Position numbers and translations under genes: made by a program. A stretch of 64,000 nt of DNA, from the NCBI GenBank assembly GCA_014529385.2, contig CM043944.1, forward strand, positions 76,341,884 through 76,405,883, read 5' to 3'. This DNA is from Adiantum capillus-veneris (Eukaryota; Streptophyta; Polypodiopsida; Polypodiales; Pteridaceae). Each line of letters opens with the position of its first letter. Within the stretch, counting starts at the first letter, position 1. Shown here piece by piece: positions 1-10,456 of this stretch. The notes under the pieces are model-generated. The model was not told the DNA's origin. It was given only the letters and a program-made list of their open reading frames with translations, and searched no databases.

Positions 1-870
1 CGTACTCTTTTGAAAATGGATTTGTTGATTTGCTAGGGGTGTAGGTGACCCTTGGCACTTCTTCGGGAGCATATGTTGATGCTTCTGGAACTGTTACCTT
101 TTCTACCTCCTCTGGGAGTATTCTCGCCCGTACCTATCAACAAAAATGATATCCTTCCCCATAGAAATTTCATAAGAGAATAAGTAAAGAACCTTGTCTT
201 TGCTTAATTTGTTTCAGTAGGGTTCTTTGCATCGAAAGTAAGAGACTACTCCCTCGCTCCATGCTTGTAAATTCCCACATTCTCATTATAAGTAGAGACC
301 CTGGTTCTTTTCTTATCATACATAAAAAGAGCTTCGGGTCGATCAATGTTTGAAGGCGGTTCTTGAGTCTCTGAAACAATTTTTCCTTTCGCCACGTTAT
401 CTCCATATCTGTTGTAATCCTCAGGGTTACTAACTATCAGATAGTGGTTCCCCTTTTTGTCTCGGAATCTATCTCCATCATCATAGACTCGAATTATCTC
501 CAGTCTCTGAGCAGATCTTTCTTCTATACAAATACACTTGCGTCCTCAATAGTCAGAATAAACTAGGGCTCCCCTTGAGTCTTTCTAAGAATATAGTGAA
601 CTTGGAATCGTTCAAAGGATTTTGGGAGGTGCTTCCTCCTAGCGTTGGTCCTTCATCGGAGAAACCTCCTGGCTGTTGACTACCCATCATGAAGAAGGAC
701 TTATCTAATGAAGTTTCAATAAAACTACCCTCCTCAATGATCGGTGCTAGTGGATCTAGTCTTGCCTGAGTTACACTCTCCTCGGTGGACACTAAGCTAC
801 CCTGATCACCTGCCACTTTTTGATCTCTAAGAATGTGTCTTCTTGATCTTAAATTCATCAAACTTAGCAA
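1..870 (-). pseudogene. Broken 5' coding region of a minus-strand LTR element (gag-like position)
   Basis: Read on the minus strand, 870 to 553 is an open stretch of 105 residues, and 540 to about 250 is open in a second frame, including YDDGDRFRDKKGNHYLIVSN. Stops and frame changes then follow. I do not recognise a domain. The position, directly downstream of a tRNA-Asp primer site and an LTR boundary at 2664, is where gag or an Ogre/Tat-type extra ORF would lie. The region continues beyond the left edge of the window. The assignment rests on context, not on motifs. Confidence 0.35.
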
Positions 871-2644
871 TGCAATGTATCACAAATCCAACCACTCACC
901 TGGTAAAGGATCAGTCTCCGCACAACTTCTTGCTTTGCCACTGAATATACCTGTACACAAGTGTTTAATTTTGGCAATCGAATCAAAGCGTTTAACTAGT
1001 AATGATTGGTATAACTGGAGGGTTAACCTCAACCACTACTATATTTTATACACTTCGGATGTTCTTGATTAGGTCTGCTAATCTGGAACTGTACTTCCCT
1101 TGGATGTTGGTCAATGTATCGGGAAATTTTTAATTCCGTCTTTGCTCCGTCAAAAGATCAAACAAGGTCCAAATTCACTTTTGAAAGAAGTTCTGGAACT
1201 CTTCAGTCAATTGGAACATCACTCTATTTCCTCTGTCAGCTTTTCTCTTCACTAAGCCCCTGTAGACATCCTACGTGTAGGATGTCTATCTCCTCTGTTT
1301 TGCCTAGAGTTTGCACTATAGATTCCCCTTGTTGTGCTGAGTCCATAGCTATTTTTACTTTTTGATTTGGACACCTATAAGTTGGTCAATTGATTAAAAA
1401 TCTGTTCCAGCAGCCTGATGTTGGTCTGACCAGTCAAATCAACTCCAATTTGGACCAAAAAGTGACTAGGAGGCTTGCCTCAGGCTATACAACACCCTAC
1501 TATGCCTACAGTCAGTTTCTGGCTTCAATTTCATGCAGTAGACATTCTACGTGTAGCATGTCTAACTGCTCAAAATAGCTTCAAATGCAAAGCACAGACT
1601 CCTCTTGAGGTGCTGATCACTTTGGTATGCTCAAAATTAGGTTTGGAGTGCTAGATCACACAGAACACATCCTACGTGTAGGATGTCTATATGGCCTGTT
1701 TGACCCCAAACTTGAGCCACAGCTTTCCCTTGATGTCAGCAACCCAGTGCTATGCTTAGATTTTAGTTTGGATTTCAAAAGACCCCAATTTTAGCTATTC
1801 TAGCCCTTTTCAGTCAAAAATGCTAAAGTCTGTTTAAAACCCAATTTTCTCACCCAATTGAGATGAAACCTTTCTCAGGCACTCAATAAATCATGCAGAT
1901 CATGCTCATGTAACCATCCTATGGTTTTGGTCTTAAAATAATGCCTTGGCACAATTTGGGTAGGATGTCTGGCAATTTCCTTTCTACTTGGCCTTATCCT
2001 ATAAAGATATGGTCAAACTTCCACTTTCCAGGTGAAAATAGGGTAAAACCTACCTTCTGAACACATTGGTCAACTCAAAATTTCAAAATTTCCACCATAT
2101 CACCCTGTAGACATCCTACGTGTAGGATGTCTCCTGGCTTAAAATTTAATTCTTTCTTGACGGCAGTATTCCTTATGCTCTGCAGCTCTATCAAAAACAC
2201 TCATAAAAACTTTTGAACTTCACGTAAGCTTTCAAACACTCTTTTCCGTCTTTTACAACCTTGTGATGAACCTAACAGCAAGTATAACATGCATGAAGTG
2301 CTCCAGATCATAAATCATGATGTCCTACTTACCCTACTCCTACTCATCATGCGAGATGGTGATATTGGTGTCTTGTTTGCTTCCTGGTCTCTCCGGACTC
2401 TCAAGCTCTCCTTCCACCACCTCTACCACTCCAACTCCTACTCTCTACACTACAACTCAACTAATGCCTAAAACTATCTAAGCCTACCTGAAGGATCTAG
2501 GTGAGACACTCGCTCCCTAGACTCCTACTAAGACCTAGAGAGTCCTCCACCCTCTGATCCTATCTAAATGTAAAATGAGACTCTAGCAAGTCAAAGAATC
2601 CCTATCCTCAAGGACTAGTCTCCGTCACGTACCTAGGGTTTTCG
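871..2644 (-). other. Noncoding leader between primer site and first ORF of the minus-strand element
   Basis: About 1.8 kb without a credible ORF on either strand. It sits where an LTR-retrotransposon 5' untranslated leader is expected, downstream on the minus strand of the primer-binding site at 2645-2662. It holds diverged tandem units, each built around a near-perfect palindrome (separate entry). Short plus-strand ORFs in 1114-1578 cross the palindromes and are not credible. Confidence 0.5.
1263..2132. repeat. Four near-perfect 20-26 bp palindromes within diverged repeat units
   Basis: Inverted arms based on AGACATCCTAC and GTAGGATGTCT, separated by the dinucleotide GT, occur at 1263-1288 (12-bp arms), 1539-1564 (one mismatched pair), 1667-1686 (9-bp arms) and 2108-2132 (11-bp arms). 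The DNA after the first three copies is also related: a pyrimidine-rich stretch ending near CCCTTG or CTCTTG. The copies therefore look like remnants of an imperfect tandem array. Possible roles are a dimeric protein-binding site or RNA hairpins; no function is established. Confidence 0.75.
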
Positions 2645-2662
2645 TCCCCGGCAACGGCGCCA
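2645..2662 (-). promoter_or_regulatory. Primer-binding site, tRNA-Asp type
   Basis: The plus strand reads TCCCCGGCAACGGCGCCA. From memory this equals the 3' end of plant tRNA-Asp including CCA, so the minus strand is a perfect 18-nt primer-binding site. One base separates it from TG at 2664, the inner border of the adjacent LTR. It fixes the orientation of the surrounding element as minus strand. Confidence 0.85.
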
Positions 2663-2663
2663 A

Positions 2664-2754
2664 TGTTGGCAGATATGCCACGATGGACGTTAGCACAACG
2701 AGAACTCACCTAACAAGATTTGTCAGCTAAGGACGAAGCTCAGCCCGCAGGCAC
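2664..2754 (-). repeat. Inner end of the 5' LTR of the minus-strand element
   Basis: The LTR border is TGTTGGCAG, one base from the primer site. After 91 bp the LTR is interrupted by the Tat-like element; its continuation begins at 12035. The 4 bases GCAC at 2751-2754 recur at 12035-12038 and form the target-site duplication of that insertion. Confidence 0.7.
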
Positions 2755-4047
2755 TGATGGGGGCTTTTCACAAGCCAAGCTCCCATACCCCTCTTCTCTC
2801 GTCCCCACCCCATGAAAACCCCCTCTTAGGGAGGGAGTGATAAAAAGCATTGGAAAAAGTAAGAAAAAAATAAAGTATGATTATGTAAATATATAAGAAA
2901 GGTAAAATAGGCCACCTCATGCCTACGGGGTAGCCCATCCCCACCTTGCCTCCTTTTTCTTCACTGTTGCCCCGCCGTGTGTCCCTTTTCCTCTCCTCCA
3001 CTCAAAAGATCAACCCCCTCTCTCTTCCCCTTGTCCTTTCTCCTTTCTCTCTCCCCTCAATCTACCCCACCTCTCACCAATAATGCACCAACTCACATGC
3101 AACTTACCCTATCTTCCAAAATAGTGTACCCCACCCCCTCTTTCTCTCTCCTATCATATCCCATGACCCAAATACCCCCCTCTCTCTCTAAAGGGCTCCA
3201 TGTCTCTTGTCTTGTAGCTAAAAAACCTCCCCCACACTCACACACACTCAGTTTCACTGAAAAAGGTGCCCACAGACCCATCCCCACCCGGTGGTTACCT
3301 GATTTTTCTTGTGTTCACACACATCTGCACACAGATTCACCTCTGAACACACTCCCCTCTCCCCCCTCTTGTAATTACTTTATTCTCCATGTCACCTCTC
3401 ACTTTTTTTCATCAACCCATCTCTCTCTCTTAGTCTCTCTCTCATGAGACTGCTGTTCTGGCACATATACACACAGCCAGACAAGTGGGGCCCACAGTCA
3501 CATGGCCTATGTAGATAATGATTTCTTCATTTCTAAATTCTAGAATTTCGCCCCCCTCCTCCCCTATATAAAGAGTGTTCACCATCACACTAAGGACACA
3601 CACAACATCACCAAAGAGTACACTATGCACTATGTGTGCCTAGTGCACACACACACACCCACACCATCACCATCACCGCAATCACCATGCTCGTCTTGAG
3701 CATGACCTCTACACCCTTGGGCTATGGAAGATGAAGGGCAACTAAATGAAGGATGATGGCCATAACCCTCGTGCGAATCTTCGCCATCAAATCCCACCTA
3801 TCCGCCATGTGCTCTACCACTCTCTCCCTTCTCATTCCCCTACCCTATTCTCCCCATTTCATCGCCTTATTCTCTAAATAAAGCTTGAGATTTTGTGAGT
3901 ATGTTTTCCTGCAATGTTTTGCCCATGTGAGGTGTGCGGAATCACCACCTAGTCTTGTGTTTGGAGTGAGCTTGTGTATGTGTGAAGGGTGTGCGGATTC
4001 GCCATCCTTCTGTGGTGCCTAAGTACTAAGCCGCCATACCCCCTCCC

Positions 4048-4104
<57 letters not shown>

Positions 4105-4314
4105 TGATCTCATTTCCCTTCCTCTTCATCATTACTCCCAAGCATCCATCTCTCTTGGATGAAAACTTTGTTATGGTTGTGTGTTGTTTGCGTCCTAGCC
4201 GCTGAAGCTAGGTGGTGCCCCCTGTTTGCTTTACCATGACAGGCTCGAGGCGTACCATTCGGTCCCCGGTGTTTTAGAGGCCGTCGGGGTTCGGGGTTCG
4301 CTTTGCTCCCGTCA
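2755..4314 (+). repeat. 5' LTR of the Tat-like gypsy element
   Basis: It begins TGATGGGGGC and ends in TCA, matching 10457-12034 almost base for base. A TATA box (TATATAAAG) lies at 3565-3573 and AATAAA at 3877-3882, placing the R region roughly between 3600 and 3900. A CT microsatellite at 4051-4094 lies near the U5 end. Open frames here, such as 2977-3447, are pyrimidine-rich artefacts. Confidence 0.93.
4051..4094. repeat. (CT)n microsatellite in LTR
   Basis: About 22 CT units. The partner LTR has a longer run at 11769-11822, so the tract has changed length since insertion. Confidence 0.9.
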
Positions 4315-4316
4315 TT

Positions 4317-4333
4317 TGGTGCCCCCACTGAGG
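4317..4333 (+). promoter_or_regulatory. Primer-binding site of the Tat-like element
   Basis: TGGTGCCCCCACTGAGG begins two bases after the LTR end and has the TGG start that pairs with the CCA end of a tRNA. I cannot name the tRNA. It differs from the tRNA-Asp type used by the other elements here. Confidence 0.7.
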
Positions 4334-5172
4334 ATCTTTTCATGAAACCTTTCAGTTTACAAGACTAAAACCCCTAAACTATTGTGAATGGATGAATGGC
4401 TAGCAGGATTTGCTAATTGGACGACAGAAGAAGAAGAGCTCCAAGCACAACTAGACGAAGTCCGCATCGCCATCGAAGCTCGAGTGCCAGGCGTAACGGT
4501 AATCGATTTGCAGTGGGAGAGTCAACCAACACGCCAAACCCAGTGGATATACATAGGCCAAGTGCCAAGAAGAAGAAGGAGAAGGTCGAAACCATGTCCG
4601 CAACCTACAACCAACCCACAACAACAAAATGGAAGGAGCTCTACACAATAGAGAATCAACACTATTCTACTTTGAGAATCGGGTAACTCAAGTCACCGAG
4701 GTAATTATCACAGTCAGTTTTCAAGTCGCACCTGATGCTGCAGCACAGATAACGGAATCATTGGCTCACACTCTCACTAGAGAAACTAGGGATCTACTGA
4801 GTTTTTTTGAGGAAAGAACTCCACCCTCTCCCACAAGCTTGGACAGTGACTAAGCACCTCTAAGCTTCACATGAATCAGTGCAACCTACCTCAAGACAGA
4901 TCACACATACCAACACGTGTACGCTCAATCAAGGTAATACTGGATTTGAAGGCTCACTACCAGCACGTCATTGACACCATGCTGGGTGGAGAGCGATTTT
5001 TTGAGGTTCTGGCATCAGATCAACCATTTGTCTTACCTTTGGTACAAGGCAATGTACCGTTTGAAGTTTTAATCTATGTCCTAGTATAAGAGGGTATACA
5101 CGCCTCCTTGTAAAGAAGAAAAAAACTTTTGCAAGTTAAGCAGTGTGTCTTTCTAGCTCTCTCTCAGTAATC
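4334..5172 (+). other. Leader of the Tat-like element
   Basis: About 840 bp between primer site and gag start. Short frames at 4388-4651 and 4629-4853 are rich in charged residues (one starts MDEWLAGFANWTTEEEELQA) but match no family I know. They could be a small upstream ORF or chance. No splice signal could be established. Confidence 0.5.
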
Positions 5173-7641
5173 ATGGCAAGTGTAGCATTTCCAACATTTA
5201 AAGGAAAGAAGGGGGAGGATTTGGTAACAGACTTCCTAGATGACTTTGAAGTAGCATGTGTAGTGAGCAACAAAGATACGGATGAATCCCGGGTTAGAAT
5301 CTTTAAGCATCTCATGAAGCTAGAAGCTAGATCATGGTACAATGCACTTCCACAAGAAACCAAGGATGACTGGGAACCCTTAAAAACCGCTTTTAAGAGG
5401 CGCTTTGGGGGAGGTACCACTTCAGAAAAGTTGTGGGACAAGTTGAGAGACTTGAAGCAGGAGGGTCTTTTAGAATATGCCACCTATGAGTCCAAATTTG
5501 TGGATTTGTGGGAACGGTGGGTTGAGTCACTGGCAAGGGGGGAAGCTGCACCCGATTTCCTAAAAAAAGATCGGTTCACGCATGGCTTATGGCCGCTTCT
5601 CAAGGAGAAGGTGAAAGGTAGATTCCCGGCTACGTACGAGTTAGCCGTTGAGATTGCTCGTCTTAAGGACAAGAAGCTGCGAATGAAAGCCAAAGAAACC
5701 GAGTCAACAGAAACAGCAACATCACGTCGACCAGCAACTACAACAACCACCATTCCACCACCACCACCGGCTCTTGGGGTAAGAGATGACCAACAAGATA
5801 TGTTGGCTCATATTACTGACCAACTGCAGAATTTGTCTGTCCACTTAATACAGCAAGGGAGGAGTCAAGAAAGAGATCAAGGCCCTGGAAGAGCACGACG
5901 ACAAAACAGGGAGTATCATTGCTACAACTGCGGAGAAGACGGTCATGGTATGTACTACTATCCCAAACCACGACAAAACTATAATAGAGGAGGTAGGAGG
6001 AACCAATTTTCACCCCCTAGAGAAAGAACACCCCCACCCCGAGCACCAACCCCACCAACACAAATTCTATGTCCACCCCAGACACCACTACAAGCATCCA
6101 TTCCACCTCTTCCACCAGCCCCACCACCTGATCGCCCTATAAACATCATAAGGCTAGAAGAGAAAGGAAAAGCAGTAGTAGTGGATCCACCCAGAGCAAA
6201 GGAGAGGGACAAGGGTAAGGAGAAGGTAACCTTTTTAGAACCACTTGAAGCCATGACTGTGAAAAGAGCTAGGAGGGAGAAAGCTACACAATCAGATGAT
6301 GATAGAAGCATGAGAGGAGAAACTAGCAAGAGGCCATCCAGGCCACGACGGAAATTGGGCATCACCGACTTCCAGCTAGGGGAAAGTTCTAAGCCCTATG
6401 ATCTAACATTGGATGTGGCAGAGCAAGGACCAAAGATTACATGGCCACAGCTGCTACATCTTGTACCTAAAGTAAGGCGACAATGGTCTAAAATGGTAAG
6501 TACAAGACGCTCCAAAACAAAGGTAGCCGGAGCAATTTCGGGATGCAACATGGATGACATCCTTCCAATTGTCGACGTAAACATAAAAGGAAAGAGGGTT
6601 GGAAACACCTACATTGATGGAGGTGCACAAATCTGTGTAATGAGCGAAGCTATGATTCTTCGATTAGGGCTCGAGGTTGACAGGCCTTCTCCATGCAAGG
6701 CAAAGATGGCAAACAACGCAAAAGTTAAGTGTGTGGGTGTGGTAAGTGCCGTGAAAATCAAAGCTTTCAACACTGAGGTAGAGGTAGATGTTTTTGTGAT
6801 GCCTACTAAGGGGGAGGGCTATCCACTAATTTTGGGAAGGCCATGGTTGATGGCCATGAAGGCAAAACAGGACTGGAGTACTGGCCTTCTACGCATGACC
6901 GGTAAGAAAGGGGAGACAATCTACTACGACATGAGGATTGGCAAGCAGAAGCAAATGAATCTAGAAACATTGGCAGATGAAACCACTAGCGAATCTTCCA
7001 GTTCTGAGGAGGAGACCACATCCGCCGACGAAAGTGACAGTTCCATTGATGTGATGGGTATCATTATGAAGGATCCACAAAGGGTAAGCACAACTGGTGA
7101 TCCATCACCAAAAGGGCAACCCAATGAAGAGGAGAGCAAATCACTTGGCCTAGGAGGAAGTAGGTTGAAGGGTATGTTGTCTACGGAATTAACACTTGAG
7201 GAGAAAGATAGTTTTTTGCAAATGTTGATGGGATTTCCTAACCTGTTCATTGACAACTATGAAAATATCATAGGCATTACAATGGTGGAACATCATATTA
7301 AGCTGAAGGAAGGGGTAAAACCAGTTGTGCAAAAGCTACGACGACTGGGGGTCATACAAGAAAAGGCACTCTTGGCCGAGGTAAGGAAACTGTTGGAGGC
7401 GGGATTCATCTATCCTGTAAAAAACTCAGAATGGGTGTCACCCGTAGTGGTGACGCCTAAAAAGAATGGTAAGTGGAAAGTCTGTGTTGACTACAAACCA
7501 CTAAATGCAGCTACAAAGAGAGACCACTTTCCTCTCCCTTTCTTGGATGAAATTCTGAATGAAGTAGCGGGTTTTGAATGCTATATCGTCTGTGATGGTT
7601 ATTCTGGATACTTTCAAATACGCATAGCCTTGGAAGATTAG
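5173..7641 (+). CDS. gag-pol: Gag-protease-RT (N-terminal part), ends at premature TAG
   Basis: Start taken at ATG 5173; an upstream GTG at 5143 is in frame but unlikely in a plant. Residues 20-170 are a Retrotrans_gag capsid domain. At residues 250-263 lies a zinc knuckle of CCHC spacing whose last Cys is Tyr (codon 5959-5961), so RNA binding may be weakened. A proline-rich linker and basic region follow. The protease has Asp482 in IDGGA, the DGG form seen in Tat-like elements. RT begins near residue 730, with KVCVDYKPLNA visible. The frame stops at TAG 7639-7641 inside RT and reads on in the same frame. A single C-to-T change would create this stop. Products would be virus-like-particle capsid, aspartic protease and polymerase, acting in the cytoplasm. 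Confidence 0.93.
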   Translation: MASVAFPTFKGKKGEDLVTDFLDDFEVACVVSNKDTDESRVRIFKHLMKLEARSWYNALPQETKDDWEPLKTAFKRRFGGGTTSEKLWDKLRDLKQEGLLEYATYESKFVDLWERWVESLARGEAAPDFLKKDRFTHGLWPLLKEKVKGRFPATYELAVEIARLKDKKLRMKAKETESTETATSRRPATTTTTIPPPPPALGVRDDQQDMLAHITDQLQNLSVHLIQQGRSQERDQGPGRARRQNREYHCYNCGEDGHGMYYYPKPRQNYNRGGRRNQFSPPRERTPPPRAPTPPTQILCPPQTPLQASIPPLPPAPPPDRPINIIRLEEKGKAVVVDPPRAKERDKGKEKVTFLEPLEAMTVKRARREKATQSDDDRSMRGETSKRPSRPRRKLGITDFQLGESSKPYDLTLDVAEQGPKITWPQLLHLVPKVRRQWSKMVSTRRSKTKVAGAISGCNMDDILPIVDVNIKGKRVGNTYIDGGAQICVMSEAMILRLGLEVDRPSPCKAKMANNAKVKCVGVVSAVKIKAFNTEVEVDVFVMPTKGEGYPLILGRPWLMAMKAKQDWSTGLLRMTGKKGETIYYDMRIGKQKQMNLETLADETTSESSSSEEETTSADESDSSIDVMGIIMKDPQRVSTTGDPSPKGQPNEEESKSLGLGGSRLKGMLSTELTLEEKDSFLQMLMGFPNLFIDNYENIIGITMVEHHIKLKEGVKPVVQKLRRLGVIQEKALLAEVRKLLEAGFIYPVKNSEWVSPVVVTPKKNGKWKVCVDYKPLNAATKRDHFPLPFLDEILNEVAGFECYIVCDGYSGYFQIRIALED

Positions 7642-10332
7642 CTAAAAACCACTTTTATCACGCCATGGGGTTGTTTTGCATACAGGGTTATGCCATTTGG
7701 TCTCACAAATGCACCTGCCACATTCCAAAGATATGTCACATATGTTTTTCAACCGTTCTTTAGAACATCCATAAGAGTGTTCATTGATGATTTTTGTATA
7801 TATAGCTCCCGTATTTCACATTTAGAAAAGGTAACTGAAGGTTTGGCCAGGTTGCAGAGCCTAGGTGGGCAATTAAATGTGGATAAATGCCACATTGGGG
7901 AGAGTAAAGTCATTCTACTAGGCCATGAAATTTCAGCAAAAGGTATCAACGCCGACCCAAGTAAGGTGTCCGCACTCATAGCCCTACCTTCACCAACGAC
8001 CGCACGCCAACTGGTCTCTTTTCTACAGAGGGTGAGGTACTTAAGTAGATTCATACATCTACTATCACAACTTGTTCTACCACTGCAACAACTCACTCAA
8101 AAATCAACTTTCACTTGGGACGAGGAAAGCGAACATCACTACAACAAGGTAAAGGAGGTCTTAGCCACTCTGCCAACTATCTCACCACCTAAGTGGGATG
8201 AAAAATTATATGTCACCTCAAGTGTTGGTGATGACTCATTGGGGGCTGTGCTACTCCAAAAGGATACGACGACATCTTTCATGAGGCCAATCTATTTCTC
8301 TAGTCGAATGATGACAGCAGGAGAGAAAGGTTTCACCCATGTGGAACACTTAGTCCTAGCTCTTAGATTTGCAACTACAAAGTTTAGGTCATATTTGCTG
8401 CCTAAGCAATTTGTGATTCTAACCACGGATGAAATATTTCCCTATGTTGTACAACACATGGATGTGTCTGCTAGAATTACTAAATGGCTAGTTCGTCTGC
8501 AAGAGTTTGACTACACAGAACAGGTAGAAAGCACGACAAGGGCAATTTTGGGGGGACTCATGACCTACCAAGTCTTTGAAAGGAAGGAGAAGCAATCTAA
8601 GGAAGGAGAAGTCCGATTACCTCCAGTACCACCGATGGTAGAAGGAGCATACTCTCTCTACTTTGATGGAGCCTACAAGCGAGCGTCCGACAAAGCAGCT
8701 GCAGGCATAGTGGTCTTTGATGACAAAGGGACAAAGGTATTTTCGTTGGGCCAATTGTTAGATTCACATTCTAACAATGAAGCTGAGTATGCAGCACTAA
8801 CCAAGGGTCTACAATGGTGCGTCTCGCAAGGTGTACAACGCCTTAATGTATTTGGGGATGCTCTACTTCTGGTAAGGCAAGTAAATGGAGCATGGACATG
8901 CAAGAATCCTAGTTTAAGGACTCACTTAAGTGGTGTAAAAACCTTGTTGGGTAAGTTTGAAGAAGTTCAAATACACCATATCCCAAGGGCTCAAAACCAA
9001 GAAGCAGATGCCCTAGCAAGTGAAAGACTACAGGAAGTGGTGGTTGGAGCAATAAAACTAAAGCTCCCTCTATTTCAAGGCAGTGATGCCTTGCCTGACA
9101 TCATGCATTTTTTGGAAACAGGGGAATGCCCATCAGATTTAACAAAGGGACAGAAGCAATGGCTGACGCGGAAGGCCACAAGGTATCGACTTATCAATGA
9201 TGGTTTGTACTGTAAGGATAAGGACCAAATACTCAGAAAGGTCCCTCTCTCTCACGAAATCACGGGAGTAATTACTAGCTATCACGACGGGGTTTGTGGT
9301 GGTCACTTTGCACTAGACATAACAAGTAGGAAAATCTTGCAGGCAAGCTTCATATGGCCTAGCCTCAACCGTGATGTACACCACTGGTGCAAAACATGTA
9401 AGTTGTGTCAAAAGGCCGGCACTAGGTCACTTATGCCTGAACCACAGACACCTATTCTCTCATATGGTCCATTTGAAAAATGGGGTATCGATGCCATTGG
9501 GCCATTACCTAGGGCCAACTCAGGAAAATTCTACATTATCATGGGGGTCGACTACATGACTAGATGGGCAGAGGCTACAGCCACCACTAGAATCACAGCG
9601 GTAGAGGTAGCTAAATTTATCTACGATCACATATGCTGTAGATTTGGCACACCTTTAGAGATCATCTCTGATAGAGGGCCAGGTTTCAGAGCAGACTTGG
9701 TAGGAGAATTAATGCAGAAACTGGGCATTACAAGGAGGCACTCTTCACCATATTACCCTCAATGTAATGGCCTAGTTGAAAAGGTAAATGGAATGGTTTC
9801 TAAAATTATTACCAAGCAAGTAAACAATCATTCTGGAGACTGGGATAAGTATCTACTACCAGCTTTATGGGCCTACAGAACTTCATTTCGTACATCCTTG
9901 GGATTCACACCGTATCATCTAGTATTTGGTAAGGAAGCAATCTTGCCCATTGAAGTGCAAATACAAAGTCTCAGAGTAATGGCAAGCCAGCTTCAACAGC
10001 CCAACATGCATTTGAGAGATCACATCATCAACTTGGAAAGACTGCAGCTGGACAGAGAAGAAGCAATAAATTATTATGCAGCACAAGCAGAGCATAGACG
10101 GCTTAGCTTTAACGATCATCTCCAGAAAAAAGAATTGAAGAAAGGAATGTTGGTGCTCCGCTACGACAATCGCTTTGACACGCGCAAGGATAAGAAACTC
10201 CTACTCCGATGGGAAGGTCCTTTCATCGTCAGGAAAAAGTATGCCAATGAAAGCTACCAGCTTATGGAGGCTGATGGAAAACTTCATAAAACCAGGGTAA
10301 ATGGTTGGCGACTTAAACCTTATTTTCTTTGA
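7642..10332 (+). CDS. pol: RT-RNase H-second RNase H-integrase, in frame after the TAG
   Basis: Same frame as the upstream ORF; the first Met is at 7690. The RT catalytic motif is VFIDDF, its two Asp at 7786-7791. The first RNase H reads YVTSSVGDDSLGAVL, where the usual catalytic Asp of VxxDAS is missing. A second RNase H from about 8650 has YFDGAYK, NNEAEYAAL and FGDALL, so it looks active in place of the first. Integrase has an HHCC zinc finger near 9285-9410 and a DDE core with Asp at about 9490, Asp at 9670 and Glu at 9778 (35 residues apart). A GPF module (WEGPFIV) follows. There is no chromodomain. The stop TGA is at 10330-10332, about 110 bp before the polypurine tract. It would need readthrough of the upstream TAG. 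Confidence 0.93.
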   Translation, partial: LKTTFITPWGCFAYRVMPFGLTNAPATFQRYVTYVFQPFFRTSIRVFIDDFCIYSSRISHLEKVTEGLARLQSLGGQLNVDKCHIGESKVILLGHEISAKGINADPSKVSALIALPSPTTARQLVSFLQRVRYLSRFIHLLSQLVLPLQQLTQKSTFTWDEESEHHYNKVKEVLATLPTISPPKWDEKLYVTSSVGDDSLGAVLLQKDTTTSFMRPIYFSSRMMTAGEKGFTHVEHLVLALRFATTKFRSYLLPKQFVILTTDEIFPYVVQHMDVSARITKWLVRLQEFDYTEQVESTTRAILGGLMTYQVFERKEKQSKEGEVRLPPVPPMVEGAYSLYFDGAYKRASDKAAAGIVVFDDKGTKVFSLGQLLDSHSNNEAEYAALTKGLQWCVSQGVQRLNVFGDALLLVRQVNGAWTCKNPSLRTHLSGVKTLLGKFEEVQIHHIPRAQNQEADALASERLQEVVVGAIKLKLPLFQGSDALPDIMHFLETGECPSDLTKGQKQWLTRKATRYRLINDGLYCKDKDQILRKVPLSHEITGVITSYHDGVCGGHFALDITSRKILQASFIWPSLNRDVHHWCKTCKLCQKAGTRSLMPEPQTPILSYGPFEKWGIDAIGPLPRANSGKFYIIMGVDYMTRWAEATATTRITAVEVAKFIYDHICCRFGTPLEIISDRGPGFRADLVGELMQKLGITRRHSSPYYPQCNGLVEKVNGMVSKIITKQVNNHSGDWDKYLLPALWAYRTSFRTSLGFTPYHLVFGKEAILPIEVQIQSLRVMASQLQQPNMHLRDHIINLERLQLDREEAINYYAAQAEHRRLSFNDHLQKKELKKGMLVLRYDNRFDTRKDKKLLLRWEGPFIVRKKYANESYQLMEADGKLHKTRVNGWRLKPYFL

Positions 10333-10440
10333 TTTGACCAGGCTCCACCAATTGACATTCCAGATGAGAACACACCATCAGCCACCACCTCCGACGATAA
10401 TGATCAAACAGATGAGCTAGAGACATGAATGCCTCTAGCC

Positions 10441-10456
10441 AAAAGGGGAGGGCTAA
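10441..10456 (+). promoter_or_regulatory. Polypurine tract of the Tat-like element
   Basis: AAAAGGGGAGGGCTAA lies directly before the 3' LTR start TGATGGGGGC. This is the expected plus-strand DNA primer. Confidence 0.9.

Noticed and set aside
1263-2132. CRISPR-like array
   Set aside because: Palindromes are irregularly spaced, the flanks are related rather than unique spacers, and the DNA is eukaryotic.
2645-2662. tRNA-Asp gene
   Set aside because: Only the 18-nt 3' end matches; no cloverleaf upstream; it is a primer-binding site.
2977-3447. 156-codon plus-strand ORF, also present at 10820-11170
   Set aside because: It lies in the pyrimidine-rich LTR of the Tat-like element; Ser/Pro/Leu low complexity; conserved only because the LTRs are copies.
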